Source: Stereum hirsutum FP-91666 SS1 (lineage: Eukaryota > Basidiomycota > Agaricomycetes > Russulales > Stereaceae). From it: a stretch of DNA of 64,000 bases. The notes under the pieces were generated by a model, which was not told the origin of the DNA, made no database searches, and worked only from the letters and a program-made list of their open reading frames with translations. Of this stretch, positions 56,505 to 64,000 are shown one piece after another. How positions within the stretch are numbered: the stretch's first letter is position 1; every line of letters begins with the position of its first letter. The DNA is taken from positions 349,676-413,675 of the forward strand of contig NW_006763135.1 in the NCBI RefSeq assembly GCF_000264905.1, given 5' to 3'. A program made the translations under genes and the position numbers.

Positions 56505-57686
56505 ATGAGCTCTTCGGACAATACCGTAAGAATCTAACCGGTCCTTAGTCTTGTCTACTTACTGACCGACCCTTGGACAAACGCGCTGTGTATCATAGCC
56601 CGAGTCTCCTCTCCTGGCAACTCACACTTACATCGACCCCAAAACGCTCATCGATAGAAAATCGTTAGAAATACTGAGCAATCTTTCCAAGAAAGCTGAA
56701 GCACGGGACCCAGACGCGCACGACCTTTACATCTACAACGGTACGTCGCGCTGCTTTCACCAGTACTACGTAGGCTTGGTGCCATTGAGAGAAGCGTACT
56801 GACCTAATTCGACGCGTAGATTTCTATGGCTACGCGATTCTTGATCTTGTTGACAAGGCGCTCGCCACTCTCCATACGAAAATCGTCAAAAAAGAGTGGG
56901 ACGAGGCGTATCACCACCTCGAGGCCTTCGCTCACTTCCTCGACCGCGAAGACGCGTGGTTAAGTACGTCAAGAGAGCATCCATCGCACATCCTTACTCT
57001 TGGGTTCAGATTACTGAGCATATTTCTTTATTACTACAGACGTCGATGACGGTGAACGCGTCGAGCTCACCAACAGGGTCTTCGGCGCCTGTGTCATCTC
57101 GATCCTCCGCGCTCTGCGTACTTCTAACCCAGACCAACTCAACCCTAACAACTACCCTTCACTTGAGTCCCTTCTCCGCGCCATCAGCAGCTTCGGCAAG
57201 GCCGTTCAGGGCTTGTTCTCGGACTCCACATACCATCTCACCACAAAGGCTATCGGGCTCAGGCTCTTCGCGAAGAAAAGCGACGCTTTGATCGAGCTTG
57301 AGAAGAAGAGGGCCGAGGCATGGGTTCAAAGTCTTGACCTTCCGAAGGAAAGACGACTGGCGAGGGAGATGATGGGCCTACCTCAGCAGGAAGGCGAAGT
57401 GGTCGCTGAAGCTGATGACGAGGATGAGGATGAGGACGAAGAAGAAGAAGATGACGACAAACCTTGGTGGCATGGTGCGAAACCCTTGCACGAGGACTAT
57501 GACGACAAAGACTACAAGTTGACAAGGGCGTGGAAAGAGTACAAGGAGTACTTGCAGGGTGTGCCGACTAAGCCTATGAAAGGTCCGCCGCAGTGGGATT
57601 TAACGAAGTGGAGCGCGGCACAGAAGGCGCAGTTTTCTCTGTCCCGTGGGATGGACGATGACGATGACGACGATATGTTCTTCTGA
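56505..57686 (+). CDS. Unrecognised protein with acidic C-terminal region
   Basis: Four exons: a seven-codon first exon (MSSSDNT, from 56505), then PESPLLATHTYIDPKTLIDR from about 56600, NDFYGYAILDLVDKALATLH from about 56820, and a long last exon from about 57040. The protein has about 325 residues. The middle is helical (DEAYHHLEAFAHFLDREDAW, then SLESLLRAISSFGKAVQGLF), suggesting an alpha-solenoid or bundle. After KERRLAREMMGLPQQ comes a run of Asp/Glu, then PWWHGAKPLHEDYDDKDYKL and a second acidic end DDDDDDDMFF. No family is recognised. The gene looks conserved and intact (clear splicing, no breaks). Confidence 0.75.
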
Positions 57687-57932
57687 AGTGGTCAATGTTT
57701 CTTGGTGGGGACAAGCGTTCGTGTCCGATATGTTGGTGTGTTAACACGTAATCTCTACTCCATTTCTTGTTGTCAGCTATCTGTACATTATTTGCTCTCT
57801 AGTCTGTTCAGTGCTTTCGAGTTGTCTGCGTGTACTAATGCCTTGTCTCTTCCTTTGCACGAAATCACACATTGAATTCGTATGGAAGCAAATTTAATCC
57901 GAGTTATTGCTCTTCAAGTTCGGTGCGGCCAC

Positions 57933-60900
57933 CTATGCCCCAAGCGCCATAAACCCAGCCCAATAAAACGGATGCTCAAAAGCCCTTCCCACAAACCCAC
58001 TCTCCTCTATCTCTCTCCTCATCCCACGGTATCTCCCCCAAAACGCATCTTCAGCTCCATCCTCGTCCTTTTTTTCTCCATTTGCGTCAATATCCAGTTC
58101 CCTCAACCACCTCTTCGCTTCTGCCAACGCCTCCGGCGGTTTCTTTCCCCTCCCCATCATCTCTTCATACATCCCAACCATCAAAAGCGAAGTCGCAACA
58201 TCGTCCACTCGCCATAAACTTCCAATCGCACATGCACTCCCCGCAGCCAACATCACCGTCCCGATCGAAAATGCCTCGTCCACACCCTCGAACCCGCGTA
58301 CCGCGCTCTCGCATGCTGATATGACCGTCAATCTCGTCTGACCGAGTGATAGGGTGGCGGGGATCTGAGTGGCGAGGAGGGGTCCATCGGCGAGATAAAT
58401 CGACGCTTGGGAGGCCGAAAGTGTGGGTATGATGTAGGAGGAAGCATGGGTTGCTAGGTGTATATGGCTTGCTTGAGGTGCGTGGGTGGTTATGAAGGGA
58501 AGTGTGGCAGCGTCCTCGTAGGCGATGTGGCGCGAGTCAGCGGGGAAGTGGTGCGAGATTCCCTCGATTTCGAAACGCGCGCTCGAGAGACCCAGGAGCG
58601 GGTCACCTATGGCTAAGAAGTGTGGAACCCGAGGAGAGGAAGAATTGTCGAAGGCCTTGGCTTTGCGGATTGAGGCGGCGGCAATGATGCCGGAGGGAGC
58701 GTAACGAACGAAGAACTCATCGGCGAGACATCGTCTTTCCTGCGTCCTTCTGTCAATCCAGGTAGCAGCATCCAGCGGGATCAGCGAAATATGGCCACAA
58801 GGAACCAGTGTAATTCCGACCGGGAATGGCTCCTTATCCACCTCGTCCGAACAATCCATCACAAATTCATGTATGTTCTTCGCGAGTCGGTTACCCACCC
58901 AAGCCAAAGCGTTACCAAGAGTTTCAGGAAAGGTCGCGTCGTTCCGGTCGTTGAAAATCGAGAGGTAAAAATCAGACTCGTGGTCCTTCCTCTTCTGCCC
59001 GATGAGAAGCGTCTTGGTGATCTGGCCGTTCGGAAGACCCTCAATGAACCGGCAAGAATACCGGAGTTCCTCCTGACCTTCTGCTACCTCTCCCTTGACC
59101 CTTCGGACAAGCAAGAGAAGCGTTCCAAATACCGTTGGATTGACGTATATCAACGGCCAACCGTGTTCCACAGCCCCTGTGAGCTCAGATGCGCGCGTCC
59201 CAGTCGCGAACCCTCGATGCCCAGGTATCGATCGTATAGCATCCACTACAGTATTGAGAGTGCGAGCAGCCGGTGCATCTACGTCCGAGGCCAGGAGTGG
59301 AGAGCGCGCAAGAGCCTCTGCGGCAGAGTAATAGGCCTCCTTCAGGGCCTCTGGGACGAACTTCATGGTTTCCTCGTCTACGAAGGTAGTAGCGAAACGC
59401 TGCCTGAGCTCCTTCGCTCTTCCATCCTCCAACGCAATCATCGCTCCCTCCAAATCTCCGGACGCAGCCAACGCGTAAGCTGCCCAGCGGTATAAATACT
59501 TCGACGACTCGCTTCGCTGCCGCTGGCCCGTAGCACCAACGTCTGTATGATACAGCAAATTCGCCGCAGCGACGGCATCGCGGTAGGCTACAACCGACAG
59601 ATCCCACTCTTTCCTCTCCGCATGCATGCGTCCCAACTTCTGTCCAAACTCGAATCGTACCAGTGGAAGGCCGTGCTGTTGAATGACCGGCATGGATATA
59701 TCGCCGAACTGCATGGCTTTCTCCTTGAAACCGACCTCGATGAGAGTATGGAAGAGGGCGGCGGACGTACGTGCCTTGAGAGGGTCATTCTGAGCTTTGG
59801 TTGCCCAGGTGCAGGCGTATGTGAGTTCCTTACAGGCTTGAGCGAGGAGGAGCTGTTCGGCTGGAGTAGGTGCCCTCTCCAAGTTCGAGAAGGAAGAAGG
59901 GTCAGAGGCTCGGGCCTCGTCTATCATACGCTGAGCAGATTTTCTCAAAGCGGAACCTCGGACGTCGTAAGCCATAGCAACGAAGTGAGCATTGGCTGGG
60001 GTATCAAATGAAGCTTGTCGGTCGATGACAGGCTGGCATGCGATTTCGACATCTCGGACGGTTTTCTGGCCTAGAGAGACGAGACCGGCCAAGACCTGGG
60101 CGAAGTTGAGTTGGGAGTAAACCCAGTCGATGAGGCTGATATCAGGCGAGCGAATCTTCAATGCCTCTTCGCAGTGAGAGAGAGCCTCCTGTACGCCCTG
60201 TAACTGGCCTTCTGAGCCATCGTCTTCTGACGCGAAATATCGTAGAAGTGCGACGGCAAGGTTCGTATGGATCATCGCCTTCTTGTCGTTGACCGACGGA
60301 GGCTGAGTAGGATCGAGTGGACCATGAGCTTCGAGTGCGTCTCGGAGCGTTTCGATGGACTTTAGGGCGTTGGTGTTCCAATCACCGTATGTGCGCTCTG
60401 AGTAGAACGTTCCCAAACGAGTCAGCAGACCAGAATCTCGAGCGAACATTGAGGGCTTTAGAGCCTCTTGAACAACGGCGATAGCGCGTTCGACGTTGTC
60501 AGCGTGATTACCGTCTCGTAGGAGGAAAAGTGATGTCGCAAGGATATCCTGGAAGAACCGGACTTCGAGAAAGAGCGGAAACTGGCGGGCTTTCTCTATA
60601 GCCCTCTCTGAGATAGAAATGACGGACGCGTATCCACCCATGGCTTTCCAACGCTGAACTAGGGAAATCTCTCCAAGGATCTCCTGCTTCATGGTCTGAA
60701 GCTCTCCGCGAGAAGAGAGAAGTTGAGCCCATGCGCCTTGCCTGTCGTCTCTAGCCATGTCAATGAGATCGGCAAATTTGAGGAAGCAAGGAGCGAAAAG
60801 AGTTGCTTTTACGAATGATCTGTAGAGCTGCAACGGCGAGGGAGTGAGTAGATTGTCGTTCCGCGTTAGAATTGTATCGAAAGCCTCGAAGTTTGGAGCC

Positions 60901-60998
60901 AGGGAGACTTCTTGGTAGAGTTCGGGGTAGTCGCCTTTCGCAGACGGAGAACTTGTCTCCGGTCGGCCAGATGAAGTCTTGCGGTCGGTGGATAACAT
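57933..60998 (-). CDS. TPR-CHAT protein (caspase-like peptidase fold), copy 2
   Basis: A 1021-codon uninterrupted frame paralogous to the gene at 5258. Shared parts: APNFEAFDTILTRNDNLL at the N-terminus; TPR-like helices (MIHTNLAVALLRYFASEDD, then RWAAYALAASGDLEGAMIAL); and the CHAT domain with CGHISLIPLDAATW, IHLATHA with presumed catalytic His851, TVISACES with presumed catalytic Cys896, then GSACAIGSLWRVDDVATS and PPEALAEAKRWLRELD. Both dyad residues are intact. The 5' leader appears spliced: a GTAAGT donor near 61069 and an ATATAG acceptor near 61004. An upstream ATG in the leader at about 61118 starts an out-of-frame uORF that overlaps the main start, so translation may be dampened. Substrate and role are unknown. 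Confidence 0.9.
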   Translation of the reverse strand: MLSTDRKTSSGRPETSSPSAKGDYPELYQEVSLAPNFEAFDTILTRNDNLLTPSPLQLYRSFVKATLFAPCFLKFADLIDMARDDRQGAWAQLLSSRGELQTMKQEILGEISLVQRWKAMGGYASVISISERAIEKARQFPLFLEVRFFQDILATSLFLLRDGNHADNVERAIAVVQEALKPSMFARDSGLLTRLGTFYSERTYGDWNTNALKSIETLRDALEAHGPLDPTQPPSVNDKKAMIHTNLAVALLRYFASEDDGSEGQLQGVQEALSHCEEALKIRSPDISLIDWVYSQLNFAQVLAGLVSLGQKTVRDVEIACQPVIDRQASFDTPANAHFVAMAYDVRGSALRKSAQRMIDEARASDPSSFSNLERAPTPAEQLLLAQACKELTYACTWATKAQNDPLKARTSAALFHTLIEVGFKEKAMQFGDISMPVIQQHGLPLVRFEFGQKLGRMHAERKEWDLSVVAYRDAVAAANLLYHTDVGATGQRQRSESSKYLYRWAAYALAASGDLEGAMIALEDGRAKELRQRFATTFVDEETMKFVPEALKEAYYSAAEALARSPLLASDVDAPAARTLNTVVDAIRSIPGHRGFATGTRASELTGAVEHGWPLIYVNPTVFGTLLLLVRRVKGEVAEGQEELRYSCRFIEGLPNGQITKTLLIGQKRKDHESDFYLSIFNDRNDATFPETLGNALAWVGNRLAKNIHEFVMDCSDEVDKEPFPVGITLVPCGHISLIPLDAATWIDRRTQERRCLADEFFVRYAPSGIIAAASIRKAKAFDNSSSPRVPHFLAIGDPLLGLSSARFEIEGISHHFPADSRHIAYEDAATLPFITTHAPQASHIHLATHASSYIIPTLSASQASIYLADGPLLATQIPATLSLGQTRLTVISACESAVRGFEGVDEAFSIGTVMLAAGSACAIGSLWRVDDVATSLLMVGMYEEMMGRGKKPPEALAEAKRWLRELDIDANGEKKDEDGAEDAFWGRYRGMRREIEESGFVGRAFEHPFYWAGFMALGA

Positions 60999-61480
60999 TG
61001 TCCTATATGAGCACCATGTCAGTCAGTACCCCAGGAGTCAAGTCAGACATCTACATATTCTATCACTTACCTTGAGGCTGCTCGAGACCCAGAAGGTGCT
61101 TGATGAAGACCGACTCATCAAGACGGTGGTCGGCTTATATGTGCTGCCAAGTCATTCTTATCAAGGGCGCACAATGAACAAACAACGGAGCATAGACGGC
61201 TCCTGTGCGCCCTTGGGTTTTTGCTTGCACAGCTTTCATGATGATGGTGCTGATCTGTCAGGGATAACGCCCATGTCAAGTCCGACCGAGAATGTCGGCC
61301 AATAAGACTGTAGTGCATGACTAGAAACAAATACTGTATCATTTTCAACAGCTCAATCAAGATAAGTTATGTTGCGATCATAACTGTCCGTCAAGAAATC
61401 CCAATAAACATCAAGAAACCGTGCCACTGTAGCGGTATCAAACGCTGAACGATATCGCGAACATGTTTTGTAGTTCATAC
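60999..61480. other. Spacer with the TPR-CHAT leader
   Basis: It holds a CATATAAG word (about 61135-61142) and a likely 5' leader intron for the minus-strand TPR-CHAT gene, then the 3' flank of the glutaminase gene. Confidence 0.45.
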
Positions 61481-64000
61481 TCATAGAGCCAGGAGAGCGA
61501 AATGGCCTCCGACAACCGGCCTGTAGTGCCGGCAATGAGTTTCAGTAAGTAACTCTTTTGCCCAGACTGGAGTAGAGGATAGAGAGGGGAAGGGGAGAAA
61601 GTACCCACCGATCCCTGAAAGACTCATCGCCCACATTGTTTCTCACAGCATCCCCCGTCTCTGTCTCATAGAAATCCGAAAACGGCTGGTTCGGTATCCC
61701 ATCCGCCGCCCAGGTCGCCAACCTCCCAATTAGTAAATCCCTTGTCGTGGTATCACTAGCAATCGCGGCCGTCCAGATCGTCCAGTCCGACTTCGTGTAC
61801 GTGTGGCGTGTGTCGAGTGGGATGCCGTACGTGTTGACGTGGGAAGAGTACCACGACGTTTGCATCTCGAAGACGGAGTCAGGGAAGAGGGAGAAGCCAA
61901 GGAGGCGTTGGGCATAGAGGTTGTAGGCTAAGCCCCAGGAGGAGGAGTCGCCGTAGGAGAGCTCAAGGTGGTCGTTTGTGGATGCAGTGGCGAAATTGAT
62001 GACTTGGGGAGCATAGGAAGCGGCGATGCTCTGCAATGGGGAGAATTATGAGTGAGAAATCGCCGAGGGATGTGGGAAGAGGATAGACGTACGGCGTAGT
62101 TCGAAGCATCAGACGTCTTTCCGAGGAGAGTGGCAATCTCCGACATAGCCTGGATGGCAATTGTGCCCTTGATCGCCAAATTAGTCTGGTTCGCCAAGCT
62201 ACCAGCAAAATCGTCCGTCGAGATCCTAATATAATCAAGGCAATAAGCTAACATTCATGCAACACGGAGAACGATACCTACTGGTCGCCAGGTGTGAGCG
62301 AGTCGTCGATCAAGTACTGAGCCCACTGAGCGAGCAGGTTGTAATTATCGCTGATAAGAGAAGTATCGCCACTCTTCTGCGTGTAGGAAAGCGCCATAAT
62401 GACCATATCTCCGGATTCCTCGACGGGCATGTTCTCGTCGTCTGCGCCGAGATGGGCGATAGCTTGAGGGTAGGCGGCACCGACTGTCACGAGCACGAAA
62501 GGTTCAGCAATTTCAGTAGGTACAAACCAAGGAAGAGAGAGACTCACGATCGTGGCAAGAGAACGTGTGTCCATACTGTCCCGTCTGCTGGTAGTCAAAC
62601 AACGGCTCCAACAGATGCCTCCCGTACTCAGGGTTCAAATAAAGCAAGATGGGCCATGCCGGGAAAATGACATCGACCGTATTCACGTTCCCATCCGAAG
62701 AGATCTCCTTCAAGAACACCTTCACATCCGACGTATCAGGTCCAGGTCCGAGAGTGATCTCCATGCCACCCATGGCTTGACGGGTGGAGAGAGCGACAAT
62801 GTTGGCGTAGTCGGATGAGATGGCGCCGGCATCTGAAGCGATTTTTGAGTCGAGGGCGTCGGCTGCGGAGGTGCTGTGATCATATTCGGCAGAGGTGAGC
62901 ATTTGGGCGAGCTAATTAACAAAGGGAGTGAGTCCTCTAGGAGATAATGCTACGAACGTGTATGACCACATACCACATCCATAGCTGTGTCGTAGGTAGC
63001 GGCCCAGTATGGCCTGCGGTCCTCGAATTGTGCATTCGCGATAACATATTTGACTGTAAAAACCATGTTGATGAGTGTTCGTTTCCCTAACGAGGTGTTT
63101 ACGCACTCATGGGATCTCTGGCATGACCGACGACGAAGACGGCTGGGTTCGTCGCGGTGTCAGTCACGGAGCCGTAGTCCTTGGCCAAGGCAAACACGGG
63201 CCAGTCATTCTAAGTGACGCACATACCGGTCAGAAGAGCTTTGGAGAAATATGGCCACAGCACGTACGTTGATCGCGCGATAGTTCGTATCTTGCGAGTT
63301 GTCGAGAACACCATTAGAGATGAACTTGCCACGAACGGACTCGTCTTGTCCGGTCGCGTAGGTGACACCATCATGCTGGAAGAGTTGGCCAGTGAGCACT
63401 GAGCCAAGCCGAACGAAGTACCAGAGTGCACATACGTAGGTGATTCCGTAGTAGGCCTCGCCATATTGAATCTGATCCCTGTTCTCGCTGTACTGGGATT
63501 GAGTCTGGAGACCGACTTTGTGGGCGATCATACTATCCGTCGCGGTCGTACTCCATGTCGCGGTGAGACCACGGTCACCGGAGACCCACTCTGTCGTGAG
63601 AGGACGCATGAGTGGACATACACGTTGCATATAATGAAGTGCATTTACCTGCAGAAATGTCGGTGTAGACTTGGATGCTGTGGGCATTACCATCGTTCGA
63701 GGTGACCGCGACTGTCAAGTACGAGAACGGATAAGATTGGCGTAGGAAATCGGTAGGCTAGAGTAACATTTCGGCGTTAGCTACGTCATCGCGATAAAGG
63801 GGGCGGAAAAATTAGGTTGAAAGACTGACCTCGACAGGAGACAGGAAGGTTGCGGTGATGGAGACAGGTCCAGCGGTTAGAACGAAGATAGAACGCGTGG
63901 CCGTGAACTAATCCAGATGAACTCGGTCATTCGAACGATATGTTCGTACTGAAGCCAACTGCGAAACGCACCTTGGACGAGGTTTGTGTGGCCTTTGTGG
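61481..64000 (-). CDS. gtaA: GtaA-type fungal glutaminase (DUF5127/DUF4965/DUF1793), 5' end outside window
   Basis: Only the 3' portion is present; the gene continues beyond 64000. In order: SIFVLTAGPVSITATFLSPV, PTDFLRQSYPFSYLTVAV, SIQVYTDISAEWVSGD, IQYGEAYYGITY, FVVGHARDPM, then the glycosidase-like central domain with PAWPILLYLNPEYGRHLLEP, YGHTFSCHD, AHLGADDENMPVEESGDMVI, LLAQWAQYLIDDSLTPGDQ, and the C-terminal part LSYGDSSSWGLAYNLYAQRL, PLDTRHTYTKSDWTIWTAAI and FSDFYETETGD. The last exon gives PVVGGHFALLAL at 61481. Many short introns are present. Homologues are secreted and act on glutamine; whether this one has a signal peptide cannot be seen. Confidence 0.9.

Noticed and set aside
3085..60998. 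A single large inverted duplication carrying DUF6987 plus TPR-CHAT
   Set aside because: In an inverted copy the TPR-CHAT gene should lie left of DUF6987; here DUF6987 (48.6 kb) is left of TPR-CHAT (57.9 kb) and other genes intervene.

Overview
The window is nuclear DNA of a filamentous basidiomycete, most likely an Agaricomycete. Evidence: genes are cut by many short (about 50-80 bp) GT-AG introns; housekeeping proteins are fungal (SEC7, deoxyhypusine synthase, SLA1, eIF3m, MAP1); and there are families typical of Agaricomycetes (TPR-CHAT proteins, seven-helix membrane proteins, BTB expansions, DyP peroxidase, GtaA-type glutaminase). No tRNA, rRNA or CRISPR array was recognised. All assignments come from reading translations by eye; exon borders are my own splice calls.

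Layout. 1-14 kb is accessory: a seven-helix membrane protein (+), a DUF6987 protein (+), an intronless TPR-CHAT protease-like gene (+), a secreted cysteine-rich protein (-), a second seven-helix protein (-) and a 57-residue secreted peptide gene with a dibasic site (-). 14.4-26.5 kb is conserved: SEC7 ARF-GEF (-), deoxyhypusine synthase (+, divergent from SEC7) and a FAD-dependent oxidoreductase (+). 27-44 kb is a BTB-domain cluster of five intact genes and one broken copy, wrapped around SLA1 (32.7-37.5 kb, +). Two head-to-head BTB pairs on either side of SLA1 are arranged as mirror images. The right end of the cluster carries transposon debris: a 616 bp pogo-like non-autonomous element, and two identical 115 bp MITEs in opposite orientation that bracket the last exon of the BTB pseudogene. 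44.7-64 kb holds eIF3m (+), a nuclear-looking unknown protein behind two MCB-like boxes (+), a second DUF6987 protein (-), MAP1 (-), a DyP peroxidase (-), an unknown acidic-tailed protein (+), a second intronless TPR-CHAT gene (-) and the 3' part of a GtaA glutaminase gene (-) that runs off the right edge.

Themes. DUF6987 and TPR-CHAT genes occur twice each, near one another at both ends; a protease/membrane-active partner relationship is possible but is only a hypothesis. The BTB family shows active birth and death: inverted duplication, a conserved 33-nt terminal exon, 5' deletion, frameshift and MITE insertion. TATA boxes sit in front of the accessory or variable genes (BTB, DUF6987, DyP, oxidoreductase, secreted protein), while I saw none in front of SEC7, the deoxyhypusine synthase, SLA1, eIF3m or MAP1.
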